Assembly (NCBI RefSeq): GCF_000227115.2
Contig: NC_016480.1
Location: forward strand, 1 to 64,000
From: Naumovozyma dairenensis CBS 421
Lineage: Eukaryota; Ascomycota; Saccharomycetes; Saccharomycetales; Saccharomycetaceae
Direction of reading: 5' to 3'
DNA: 64,000 bases
A program made the position numbers and the translations under genes. This document shows positions 20,047 to 29,824 of the stretch, piece by piece (the first letter of the stretch is position 1; each line of letters opens with the position of its first letter). The notes under the pieces are model-generated. The model ran no database searches, was not told the DNA's origin, and saw only the letters and a list, made by a program, of their open reading frames with translations.

Positions 20047-21002
20047 ATATAAATATAGAAGGATATACACTTCATGATATAGTCGTCAGGATCCTCTGTA
20101 TCTATTATTTTATTATTAATTTTCAGTTCTCATCATCTTTTATGTAAAAAAAAAAAACAATATATATATGTATATATGTATAATATAACTTTATGATACC
20201 CCTTTTCCGATTTCTATATACATTAAGCATTTTTCTAAGTAGATAAATAAAAGTACATTTACTGCTTCTGTTTTCTTTCATATATTTCCTTGACTATCCT
20301 CATGTAAGTTCACCATCCAATAAAGTTAACTCTGACTTTTTAAGCATGAAGACAAGTTTTTTTTGAGTTTTCAGGCTCAAAGAGAATCGTTGAGATATAT
20401 TATCTAGATGGCATGTACTCGGAAGAACGATTTAAAATGGATTATACTTGTTTCCGATATGAATCTCATGATTCAAAAAGGTTTGCCGCTGCGAGGTTCA
20501 TCAATTAAAAGAACAAATCTTATTTGTACAGTGTGTTATTCATACTTCCAGAGTTTTTCTTAGTACCCTTGAAGACCACAACTTTATGCACTAGATTCCA
20601 AGACTTTCAATAACGTGTCAACTTATCCTAATCCAAAAAAAAAATAACTGAGGAATTATACATAAGGCAATTTTTTATTGATAATTTTTTATAAAGTAAA
20701 CATGGTAATTTAAAAAGGAAAAGTACAAACGAACTATAACAAAAACAAAAGTAATAGGATTAGCATTAAATTATACAAACCATGCAAAAATTGTGTAAGC
20801 GATATTATTAACGGATGAAACGAATGGACGCGATAGAGAGGAAAATGGTGATTCACTAATTAATTCAATTAATTAGAAATCATTTTTCCATTTGATCATA
20901 TGCAGAAAAAACCCAGGATAGAAAAAAATATGTGGGCGTGAGGGTGTGTGTGTGTGTATAAGAATAAGAATAAAAAAATGAAGGTTCGAATTTCTCGTAT
21001 GA
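20047..21002. other. Convergent intergenic CIS3-HSP150
   Basis: About 960 bases between two convergent PIR genes, so it should hold both 3' ends. There is an A-run with TATATATATGTATATATGTATAA at about 20150-20185, as expected of yeast polyadenylation regions, and a GT repeat at 20944-20959. No gene is seen. Confidence 0.5.
20944..20959. repeat. GT dinucleotide repeat
   Basis: Short GT run immediately 3' of the HSP150-like gene. Confidence 0.75.
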
Positions 21003-22037
21003 TTAACAATCAACCAAATCAATGGCTTGCAAGTGAACTTCACTACATTGGGCACCAATGGATTCATCATATAGGTTGTAGAAGTTACCCGATAGACATT
21101 GGTAAAAGACATCGTTGTCACCAATAGCTAAGTTACCTTCTGGAGTAATAGACCAACCAGCGGCGTAGATGGCACCAGCTTGTGGTGGTGGACCATCAAA
21201 TTGGAATTGTCTGTTAGCAACAATAGAACCAATTCTACCAGAACCATCAGTTAAAATACCACCTTTCAAATTCATTTGTAGTGTCCCTGAAGCTTTACAT
21301 GAAACAGCTTCGACTGGATCATCTGATGAAGTAGTAGAGTCTTCAGAGGAGGAAGCTGAAGAAGTAGCTTCGGCTTGAACTTGACCATCTGTTACTTGTG
21401 AAGCACCTTGTGTAGTCTTTGTGGAAGTAGTGGCTTGAATTTGGCCATCACTGACTTGAGAAACAGCTGCAGCAGTAGTCTTTGTTGAAGTGGTGGCTTG
21501 GATTTGACCATCACCAATTTGAGAAACAGCGGCGGCAGTAGTCTTCGTTGAAGTGGTGGCTTGAATTTGACCATCACCGATTTGAGATACTGCAGCAGCT
21601 GTAGTCTTAGACTTAGAGATAGTCGATGTAGTAGCTTGGATTTGACCGTCTGTTATTTGAGAAACTACAGCAGCAGCGGTAGTTTTGGTAGAAGTTTTAG
21701 AAGCAGTCTTCGTAGTGGCTTGGATTTGACCATCAGTTATTTGAGAAACTACAGCAGCTGTGGTCTTGGTAGAAGCTTTAGCAGTGGTCTTGGTGGTAGC
21801 TTGGATTTGACCGTCATTTATTTGAGAAACAACATCTCTCTTAGCAATTGAAGCTGAAGCTGAAGCTGAGGAGGTAGCGATTGGTTCAACAGCAATACCG
21901 AAAGTAGAGGCGTAATCAGTCAACCCACCTTTGTAAGTAGCAGATGGAGTCAAAGTGGACCATGGTTCACTTGGAACATAAGCTGCAAAGGCAGTGGCAG
22001 TTAAAGCTGCAGTAACGAAAGTTTTTTTGTATTGCAT
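21003..22037 (-). CDS. HSP150: PIR cell-wall protein with seven repeats, HSP150-like
   Basis: Secreted PIR mannoprotein of 344 residues. A signal peptide of about 18 residues is followed by the propeptide, a Kex2 site at Lys66-Arg67, then seven repeats of the type SQI(N/T/G/S)DGQ(I/V)QA separated by Thr/Lys/Ala-rich spacers. The C-terminal domain has the spacing C-66-C-16-C-12-C. The opposite strand relative to its PIR neighbours matches HSP150 (YJL159W) in S. cerevisiae, which is why I use that symbol; repeat number alone would not separate it from other PIR genes. Its C-terminal 100 residues are almost identical to those of the gene at 23975, which suggests recent duplication or gene conversion. 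Confidence 0.88.
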   Translation of the reverse strand: MQYKKTFVTAALTATAFAAYVPSEPWSTLTPSATYKGGLTDYASTFGIAVEPIATSSASASASIAKRDVVSQINDGQIQATTKTTAKASTKTTAAVVSQITDGQIQATTKTASKTSTKTTAAAVVSQITDGQIQATTSTISKSKTTAAAVSQIGDGQIQATTSTKTTAAAVSQIGDGQIQATTSTKTTAAAVSQVSDGQIQATTSTKTTQGASQVTDGQVQAEATSSASSSEDSTTSSDDPVEAVSCKASGTLQMNLKGGILTDGSGRIGSIVANRQFQFDGPPPQAGAIYAAGWSITPEGNLAIGDNDVFYQCLSGNFYNLYDESIGAQCSEVHLQAIDLVDC

Positions 22038-23974
22038 TTGGTAAGTAGATGTCCTGAATATTAACGATTGGAGTTATAGTTAGTGATTTTACCAATATTT
22101 TTTCCAAATAGAAAGGAAGATAATTACCAAATAGAAAAAGGTTTAGGATTTTTAACTCAGTTTAGCTTTTTTTTATATACTTTCAAATGAACCAACCTTA
22201 CAAAATATGGAAATTTTCCACTTGCTGTTAAAATTAACTCAACTCACTCAGTAATTCTTGAATAACATTGAAAAAAATACACCTATTTGTACGCGATCTT
22301 GATAGACGAGCCTCTCTAAGCCCACTCCGATAATGGTTTATTCCTCGAGCAACCAATTTCTTTCTTTTTTGACTTGTTTTTTGTTCATTGTTCCATCGAG
22401 TTTACGCGTTTCAGAGGTGTTTCCAGAGAATTTGGCGTACAGCTTTTTGATGATATCTTTTCCTGAAAGGGAATACTAATAGACTCGGAAGTGACGCCAT
22501 CGAGAAGACGCGTAAACATTTCTGAAATAAGAAACATCAAATGGAACTCTACTGTGAGGTGTACGGATTCTGGCATGGAGAATGCCAAGAAAAGAAAAAA
22601 ACTGTGCCCTTCTCCTATTTAAAGACACAATGTTGAAGCGTCAGAAAAATGTTGATAATGATATTTACTGTCGTTAGAAAAACTTTCATGTATACATATA
22701 AGTACTGCGTAATCTTTTCCCGAACATACTTGGGGAAGGATTACTGGGCCTAAGCACTAGGTGGCATCCCTTTTAATTCAATTTGAGCCAACTAATCTAT
22801 TGCGATAGCGAAATGGCAACGTGTTTGTATTATGATAATTCTGTGAGATATTTACCAATTTTCTTCAATGGTGAACTGTATAGATCAATCATAAGGAGTA
22901 GCCTCCATTTCTTATTGGGTCGTTGGTTTTTTTACCCTGTAACATTTAATACTGGGAAATATATATCTTCTTGAATTAATATCGTCATTTACGTCAAGTT
23001 CTACTCTACAGTCAAAAATTGCTCCCACTTAATTTTTTGGAGTGAAAGTTATATAGTGTCTTTGGCACTGTATAAAAAGTTTTTGCCACTTTCAGCATTA
23101 CGGACGTAGATCGATGTCAGATTGCGATTTTCATTTTTTCCTTTATTCAACTCAATCTCTTTCTTAATACTGTGCAGGATCGATACATCCTTGCTGAAAT
23201 AAATCATCTATTACTCAAAGTAGTTACTTTGTTGTATTTCTTGGATAAAATCATGATAGTCGGTTCACTTTCAACTTTGAAGGCACCGAGAAAGGTGTCT
23301 CGTTCAACAACCTGTGACCCAGTAATAGAGATTTAAAATTAGCTAAAAGAAAATGGCTGACGGCCGGTGAAGATCTAAGATATTGTAAATTTTACTCGAA
23401 CACCTAGTCATGGTGGAAGTGCTTGTACTCAAGGTTATATTTTTGCGATAAATAGTAAAGAATTACAGCAAAAGCATGTAAGCTGGACTAACCTGAAACA
23501 AAGCAACAAGCCTTCCGTAATCCATAAATTGAGAACAGTTTATTGGAGCACTGGATGAGCAAGCATGTACGTTCTTTAGGTTCCATCTACATTATGTCCA
23601 GAGAAGGAATGGCTGAACTTGTGCGCCTCTGTGCTTGTTTCCTTGCTTGTTTGCTTGCTTACATGTTAATTGTTGCCTCTAATTTTAGAACTTTTTGCTG
23701 GACTCCGGCGACTGAAAAGTTCAGCGCGCATGACAGAAAATTAGATGTCAGATCAATTTTAAATTTATCGATGGCTTGCTAACACAAAAAGAATACCAGC
23801 GTTATATTTTTCAAATCAGATCAAACAATCAATATATAAGCAGTGGAAGGAAGCTTAATTCTTGGTAACATTTTCCAATCCTCATTCTACTTCCAAATTT
23901 CTTTTACATTTGAAGAAATACAACATCAAACAATTATAAAACTATAATAACGACACACACAAACTACTAAAAAA
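22038..23974. other. Divergent promoter region between two PIR genes
   Basis: Almost 2 kb shared by the divergent PIR genes. It contains two ACGCGT boxes (22404, 22508), a TTCCTGAA heat-shock-element-like unit (22460-22467), and several TATA-like stretches, for instance TATATAAGCAG near 23831 before the second gene. No protein gene is convincing here. Confidence 0.5.
22404..22513. promoter_or_regulatory. Pair of MCB boxes upstream of the HSP150-like gene
   Basis: ACGCGT occurs at 22404-22409 and 22508-22513, each next to a CCATCGAG word (22392 and 22497 regions). ACGCGT is the MluI cell-cycle box bound by MBF, sometimes by SBF. They lie about 370 and 475 bases before the HSP150-like start. 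A TTCCTGAA unit of heat-shock-element type lies between them at 22460-22467. Confidence 0.4.
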
Positions 23975-25222
23975 ATGCAATACAAAAAGACTCTAACAAC
24001 TGCTGCTTTAACTGCCACTACTTTTGCAGCTTACCTTCCACATGAACCATGGTCCACTTTAACTCCATCTGCCACATACAAAGGTGGGTTAACTGATTAC
24101 GCATCTACTTTTGGTATTGCCGTTCAACCAATTGCCACTGCTTCCGTTGCTAAAAGAGATGCTGTTTCTCAAATCGGTGATGGCCAAATCCAAGCCACCA
24201 CTAAGACCACTTCTAAAGCTACTACCAAGACTAAAGCTGCTGCTGTTTCTCAAATAAATGATGGTCAAATCCAAGCCACCACTAAAACACAAGCTGCTGC
24301 TGTTTCTCAAATAAATGATGGTCAAATCCAAGCTACCACGAAGACTCAAGCTGCTGCAGTATCTCAAATTGGTGATGGTCAAATACAAGCAACAACTAAA
24401 ACACAAGCTGCTGCCGTCTCCCAAATTGGTGATGGTCAAATACAAGCAACAACCAAAACACAAGCTGCTGCCGTTTCTCAAATTGGCGATGGTCAAATTC
24501 AAGCCACTACCAAGACTTTAGCTCCAGCAGTCTCTCAAATTGGTGACGGTCAAATTCAAGCTACTACTAAAACTACTGCCCCAGCTGTTTCACAAATTGG
24601 TGATGGTCAAATACAGGCAACTACCAAGACTACAGCTCCAGCTGTCTCTCAAATCCATGATGGTCAAATTCAAGCCACTACCAAGACTTTAGCTCCAGCA
24701 GTCTCTCAAATTGGTGACGGTCAAATTCAAGCTACTACTAAAACTACTGCCCCAGCTGTTTCACAAATTGGTGATGGTCAAATACAGGCAACTACCAAGA
24801 CTACAGCTCCAGCTGTCTCTCAAATCCATGATGGTCAAGTTCAGGCTACCACTACTACATCTGCTGCAAAGCCAACAAGCACATCTACTTCATCAAATTC
24901 TAAGGACCCAGTTAGCGCTGAATCTTGTAAGAACGATGGTACATTACAAATGAATTTGAAAGGTGGTATTTTAACTGATGGTTCTGGTAGAATTGGTTCT
25001 ATTGTTGCTAACAGACAATTCCAATTTGATGGTCCACCACCACAAGCTGGTGCCATCTACGCCGCTGGTTGGTCTATTACCCCAGAAGGTAACTTAGCTA
25101 TTGGTGACAACGATGTCTTTTACCAATGTCTATCGGGTAACTTCTACAACTTATATGATGAATCCATTGGTTCCCAATGTAATAAAGTATATTTACAAGC
25201 TATTGATTTGATAGATTGTTAA
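23975..25222 (+). CDS. PIR cell-wall protein with twelve repeats, PIR5-position paralogue
   Basis: Secreted PIR mannoprotein of 415 residues. It has a signal peptide, a Kex2 site at Lys60-Arg61, and twelve DGQ-type repeats ([10 protein letters not shown] and variants with Asn or His before DGQ) with regular 19-residue spacing after the first. The C-terminal four-cysteine domain has the family spacing C-66-C-16-C-12-C. Position corresponds to PIR5 (YJL160C), but its C-terminus is closest to the HSP150-like neighbour at 21003, so I give no symbol. A block of three repeats (171 bases) has been duplicated in tandem without change inside the array. More DGQ units should mean more covalent attachment points to β-glucan (inference). 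Confidence 0.9.
   Translation: MQYKKTLTTAALTATTFAAYLPHEPWSTLTPSATYKGGLTDYASTFGIAVQPIATASVAKRDAVSQIGDGQIQATTKTTSKATTKTKAAAVSQINDGQIQATTKTQAAAVSQINDGQIQATTKTQAAAVSQIGDGQIQATTKTQAAAVSQIGDGQIQATTKTQAAAVSQIGDGQIQATTKTLAPAVSQIGDGQIQATTKTTAPAVSQIGDGQIQATTKTTAPAVSQIHDGQIQATTKTLAPAVSQIGDGQIQATTKTTAPAVSQIGDGQIQATTKTTAPAVSQIHDGQVQATTTTSAAKPTSTSTSSNSKDPVSAESCKNDGTLQMNLKGGILTDGSGRIGSIVANRQFQFDGPPPQAGAIYAAGWSITPEGNLAIGDNDVFYQCLSGNFYNLYDESIGSQCNKVYLQAIDLIDC
24488..24829 (+). repeat. Exact 171-bp tandem duplication in the PIR repeat array
   Basis: Positions 24488-24658 and 24659-24829 read the same, and identity runs about nine bases further. The unit is three 57-base PIR repeats (Leu-Ala-Pro, Thr-Ala-Pro, Thr-Ala-Pro spacers). 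Other repeats in the array differ at synonymous sites, so this duplication is recent. Confidence 0.9.
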
Positions 25223-25693
25223 TAAGAACTAAAAGGTAATGAGGTGTTCATCATCACATTTTTTTTTTGCATTAACAGTATCGTTTCATTTCAATTTTTT
25301 TATGGGTTCTATTTCTTTTCATATTTTCAGGTTTTTTAGTATCTTTTTTATTCAAAATTTATCGCATTGTATATTATATATAAATTTAACATAACTACAG
25401 CTAATAATAAAGATTTGGTTTAATTTAAATAAAGCTTCTCTATGAGAGGCTTTTTATTTTTCTGTAACGAATGGTACCGGACTCATGTATTTAATATGAA
25501 TTCTAAAATTCTCAAATATTGTTCGCGATGCCTTATCAGTTTTTCTTTTGTAACATATTACAATACATAGATGTATGTAAATTTAAACATTACAAGACAC
25601 CAGATATGAAGAACTGCGAGAACTCCCATGGATATGAGCATCGTTAGAACTTAATATGAAAATTTTTGTTCAGTGATTATTGTATATATATAT
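25223..25693. other. Intergenic PIR-JJJ2
   Basis: AT-rich spacer. A short inverted pair AAAGCTTCTCTATGAGAGGCTTTTT at 25432-25456 could fold as a hairpin after the PIR gene. In S. cerevisiae FMP33 (YJL161W) lies here; I see no frame for it. Confidence 0.45.
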
Positions 25694-27478
25694 ATGAACT
25701 TACCTGAAAATATGGAAGATATAGATATCAAACTGGATGAAACAACTTACTATTCAATACTAGGATTACATCCGCAAGCAACAGATAATGAAATACGAAA
25801 ATCTTATATGAAATTTGCTAGGAAATTACATCCCGATAAATCTAAATCTGATACGTGTGCAGAACTATTTAAATTGGTGGTACATGCACATTCAATATTG
25901 ACTGATAAAGAATTGAAATTGGAATATGATAGAGAATTGATTAGGAAAGGTTTAAATAATTATTCCCCCAAGAGTAATATAGGTGAATTGCTTATTAATA
26001 ACAAAACTGGTAACACGAACGATCATAAAGATCATTATGATCACCAGGTACCGAAATTTACAAGGAAAAGTAAACCATATGAACAACAACCATATGGATT
26101 CGAGGGGAAATATAATAATACTAAATCAACCACTAATGGGGGAAAAAAGACTGCTCGAAAGAAATCTGAAGAGAAATCATTTAAAAAGTTTAATGTAAAA
26201 TCCTATCAGCAATCAAAATACACGGATACGAATAAGGACCGTCCTTACGAAGATAAACACCATCGCACATTGAATACAGATACAGATCAACGACATTTTC
26301 CATATCATTATAAATATCATCACGCTCATACTCAAGACAACGATTATAGAAATACACAATTGGATGAGAACGATGAAATAAAACATCGCGCTTCTAGCAT
26401 TCCCTCATATCTTCAAGCTGATGATAGTCTCAGTCCTGATGAACTATCTTTTCAGAGAAATAACTATACTGGCAATAAGAATAGTAGCGGAAATTCTGAT
26501 GATGATAGTAACGTTCGACCAACTTCCGAACAATCCAATGATACAGCTGCACGAATTTCAGAAGATCTTGAAGATCACACTATACCGACAAACTTAACCT
26601 CTAATGAAGGGTATAATACTAAACGAGATGATTTGGACGATGATCAAGACCGTCCTGGTCGTCAACAGAAAATGCATAAAACAAATTCCACATCTAATGT
26701 GCCAAAATCACCATTTTTCCCAACGAAAGAATCAAGACATTATGCTAGGACGAGGTTCATGAATGCTAATGACCGCAGAAGATCTATTTCACCATTTAAA
26801 AATCCGTCAACAAAGACTTCTTTGTTCGATCTTAATGATCATTGGGATACATTGAAAAGAGTGATTGATATGTTTAATGAAGAAAATAAGAGAGAAGATG
26901 AGGCATATAATATTAAGACTTTATCGATAGATGATGAAGATACAGGTTATAATACATCCAGTATGAATGATTCAACCAGTGTGAACTTTAATACAAGTAA
27001 TGATACAGGGGTTCACGATAAGTTTAATTACAGTACAAACCCTTCTAAGAGAAGGAAAACTGAAAGTAACACATATAATAATGCTAGTGATGACACTTCA
27101 TTTGATATGGCATTTTTTGAACATAATTTGAATAGTATCCTAATCCAAGACGATAATGAAAATCATGAGGATATAATGACAAATCTACACTCGATAAAGA
27201 TACCTCAATTACGGATATCAGATAATTCTAACTCTATACTGTCTCGACGAGAGATTGAAAAATACATTGATAATGGTAACAGAATGAAGCAGTTTTTTCT
27301 CAGGGTTCTAGTTGCTAGACAATCTACGGTACCCAATGCATCATGTTTGTTGGATAGACGGGCCTTCCAGGAATACATGGAACAACAGAATATACAACTA
27401 AACGTCATTAATAAACTGGCAGAATTGGAATATTCTCTTTGCCTTGGACTCCAGAGGTATCATGATTCTTTGCAATAG
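25694..27478 (+). CDS. JJJ2: J-domain protein Jjj2
   Basis: Hsp70 co-chaperone of the DnaJ class, function poorly known. I set the start at ATG 25694 (MNLPENMED); the frame continues upstream only to a GTG. Length is 594 residues, near the 583 of S. cerevisiae Jjj2. The J domain spans about residues 14-80: TTYYSILGLHPQATDNEIRK, then FARKLHPDKS with the essential HPD motif, and ILTDKELKLEYDRELI. The rest is disordered, rich in Asn, Asp, His and Ser, with no Cys-rich zinc domain or membrane segment, so it is a type III J protein. A helical end (ELEYSLCLGLQRYHDSL) closes it. Position between the PIR cluster and TPK supports JJJ2. Confidence 0.85.
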   Translation: MNLPENMEDIDIKLDETTYYSILGLHPQATDNEIRKSYMKFARKLHPDKSKSDTCAELFKLVVHAHSILTDKELKLEYDRELIRKGLNNYSPKSNIGELLINNKTGNTNDHKDHYDHQVPKFTRKSKPYEQQPYGFEGKYNNTKSTTNGGKKTARKKSEEKSFKKFNVKSYQQSKYTDTNKDRPYEDKHHRTLNTDTDQRHFPYHYKYHHAHTQDNDYRNTQLDENDEIKHRASSIPSYLQADDSLSPDELSFQRNNYTGNKNSSGNSDDDSNVRPTSEQSNDTAARISEDLEDHTIPTNLTSNEGYNTKRDDLDDDQDRPGRQQKMHKTNSTSNVPKSPFFPTKESRHYARTRFMNANDRRRSISPFKNPSTKTSLFDLNDHWDTLKRVIDMFNEENKREDEAYNIKTLSIDDEDTGYNTSSMNDSTSVNFNTSNDTGVHDKFNYSTNPSKRRKTESNTYNNASDDTSFDMAFFEHNLNSILIQDDNENHEDIMTNLHSIKIPQLRISDNSNSILSRREIEKYIDNGNRMKQFFLRVLVARQSTVPNASCLLDRRAFQEYMEQQNIQLNVINKLAELEYSLCLGLQRYHDSLQ

Positions 27479-27982
27479 AAACTGATGGGAAAAAAAAGCA
27501 TCTGCTGAGTTTCGAATTGGAGTCGTTTTTTTTTTGAAAAATTTGCCAATTTCTGGAAAACTCATGAAGGACGACCCTTTGAAAACTTACTATATGTAAA
27601 ATAGAATTGAATAATAACAATACAATATGTACCTGGAAACTTAGTCTTTATTTGTGTTTTTTCATTCAAATACTTTTTGGTTAGGTAAATCTATAGTATT
27701 TCTTTTTTTAGAGCCATTTCTCCCACATATAATTGTGTTATTTGTTTACAAGAGATAGAACGATACAGGAAAACAATAAAGGGACGCCAAAACAGTTCTT
27801 TTCAATCCACTTACGCTGTTTCTTATTCATTACTTCTATACATCGTCCAATTCAGATCAGTGTATGGGTAGCTCATAATTGTGTTCTACTCTAAAAACCT
27901 ATCTTGAAAATAGAAATACCAAGAACTTGCAAACTACGATAACGACAAAGGCAACGACGAACAAAAGCTCAATCAACAACCA
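27479..27982. other. Intergenic JJJ2-TPK
   Basis: About 500 bases with T-rich and A-rich tracts and the TPK leader. In S. cerevisiae YJL163C lies here; no equivalent frame is seen. Confidence 0.45.
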
Positions 27983-29185
27983 ATGTCCCAAACTGACGAT
28001 TTCATCTCAATGAAGGAAATTGGTCAAGCAATCAACGACTCTCAAAGACAAGAGCAATTACCGCAGCAGCAGCAACACCAACAAGAACATGACCAAGGTC
28101 AACAGGAACTACAGCAGCAACAACCTCCTGCCCCTCCTATACAACCTGAACATCATCAACATCCACATCCAAATACTCAGGGACCTACTAAAGTACGTAA
28201 AAATTTAGAAGGTAGAAAAACTTCTGGCAAATATACTTTGAATGATTTCCAAATTTTAAGAACTTTAGGGACCGGGTCCTTTGGTAGAGTTCATTTAATC
28301 AGATCTATTCATAACGGTAGATTCTACGCTTTAAAAGTATTAAAGAAACATACTATTGTTAAACTGAAACAAGTAGAGCATACGAATGATGAAAGATTAA
28401 TGCTATCAGTGGTGAATCATCCATTTCTAGTTAGAATGTGGGGGACGTTTCAAGATTGTGAACAGATTTTCATGATTATGGATTATATTGAAGGCGGTGA
28501 ATTATTCTCACTATTAAGAAAATCTCAAAGATTCCCAAATCCTGTAGCTAAATTCTATGCTGCTGAAGTCTGTCTGGCTTTGGATTACCTTCATAGTCTG
28601 GATATCATTTATAGAGATTTAAAGCCAGAGAATATTTTGCTAGATAAGAATGGACATATTAAGATAACTGATTTTGGGTTCGCTAAATATGTCCCTGATA
28701 TTACTTATACATTATGTGGCACACTAGATTATATTGCACCTGAAGTAGTCAGTACGAAACCGTATAATAAATCTGTCGATTGGTGGAGTTTTGGGATATT
28801 GATATATGAAATGTTAGCAGGGTATACACCATTCTATGATTCTAATACAATGAAAACATATGAAAATATCTTGAATAGTAAATTGAAATTTCCTGAATTT
28901 TTCCACGAAGATGTAAGGGATCTATTATCTAAACTAATCACCAAGGATTTAAGTGAGAGATTGGGTAACCTACAAAACGGTACAGATGATGTGAAAAGCC
29001 ATCCTTGGTTTAGTGAAGTTGTTTGGGACAAATTGCTGTCAAGAAATATTGAAACACCTTATGAACCACCGATCCAGCAAGGTCAAGGTGATACCTCTCA
29101 ATTCGACAGATATCCTGAAGAAGAAATCAACTATGGTATTCGTGGAGTAGAAGATCCATATCATGATTTATTTAAAGCATTCTAA
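27983..29185 (+). CDS. TPK1: cAMP-dependent protein kinase catalytic subunit
   Basis: Catalytic subunit of protein kinase A, held inactive by Bcy1 and released by cAMP; controls growth, storage carbohydrate and stress response. The 400-residue protein has a disordered N-terminus rich in Gln, His and Pro (residues 20-65), then an AGC kinase domain: GTGSFGRV from Gly96, catalytic Lys118 in [16 protein letters not shown] with Asp212, DFGFAK, activation loop [14 protein letters not shown], and the C-terminal hydrophobic end [10 protein letters not shown]. The activation-loop threonine sits in TLCGT. Synteny (JJJ2 before, HAL5 after) fits TPK1, but the duplicate region of S. cerevisiae carries TPK3 beside KKQ8, so the TPK1/TPK3 choice rests on neighbours only. 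Confidence 0.93.
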   Translation: MSQTDDFISMKEIGQAINDSQRQEQLPQQQQHQQEHDQGQQELQQQQPPAPPIQPEHHQHPHPNTQGPTKVRKNLEGRKTSGKYTLNDFQILRTLGTGSFGRVHLIRSIHNGRFYALKVLKKHTIVKLKQVEHTNDERLMLSVVNHPFLVRMWGTFQDCEQIFMIMDYIEGGELFSLLRKSQRFPNPVAKFYAAEVCLALDYLHSLDIIYRDLKPENILLDKNGHIKITDFGFAKYVPDITYTLCGTLDYIAPEVVSTKPYNKSVDWWSFGILIYEMLAGYTPFYDSNTMKTYENILNSKLKFPEFFHEDVRDLLSKLITKDLSERLGNLQNGTDDVKSHPWFSEVVWDKLLSRNIETPYEPPIQQGQGDTSQFDRYPEEEINYGIRGVEDPYHDLFKAF

Positions 29186-29824
29186 AATTCTATTCTATGT
29201 CTAGCCTATTCTAGTCTAGTCTACTCTATTTAACTTATTCTTTTTCCTTACTTAATTTTAGTGCAGGTAACTATTACCAAAGAAAAAGAAATAGTACGTA
29301 AAGTTATACATAAGTAGCTTATTCATATAGTTTATTTTTTTATAGTTTGTAAAAGAGATGGATCCACTGCTTTTCTTAGTTGATAAATAGGCCAATATCT
29401 AGCAGATAGTTGGTCTTATCTTCTTCATTCTACCACTATTCTTGTTCTTGTTCATGTTTGATGTTCTTCGAGGCTTTGTAGTTGCAAGTAATTTCTTTCG
29501 CATGACGTATGGTGGAAACTTCTGGATAGTGAAAAAACACACGCTACGTATAGAAATAGAATGAAAGGAATAAGAACAACTTTCCAGTAGAAGCAAGAGG
29601 ATATTTGGTTGAAAAAGGTAGCTGATAACCTTACACGAAATCATTGGTAGCTTTGAATTAGCCTGGTCTATTATTATTATTGTTTTCTTCACCAGTTTAT
29701 CACAGGTTTTTTCTTCGATTCCTCAATTCATCAATTCGCACGATACTTTGAGTGATATATTCTCTTATCCTGGCTTCAACATTCCCTGAAACCCTATACC
29801 TACTGCTAATTCAATATTGAATAT
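29186..29824. other. Intergenic TPK-HAL5
   Basis: Begins with a run of CTATTCTA/CTAGTCTA short direct repeats at about 29188-29230. The remainder is the HAL5 promoter. No gene is seen. Confidence 0.5.

Noticed and set aside
20975..21000. GGTTCGAATTTC as a tRNA B box
   Set aside because: No A box, acceptor stem or cloverleaf can be drawn around it; it is next to a GT repeat.
24089..24502. 137-codon minus-strand frame across the PIR array
   Set aside because: Antisense shadow of the repeats; repetitive and without gene features.
25673..25693. GTG start for JJJ2
   Set aside because: The first ATG is at 25694; the seven codons before it are TA-repeat.
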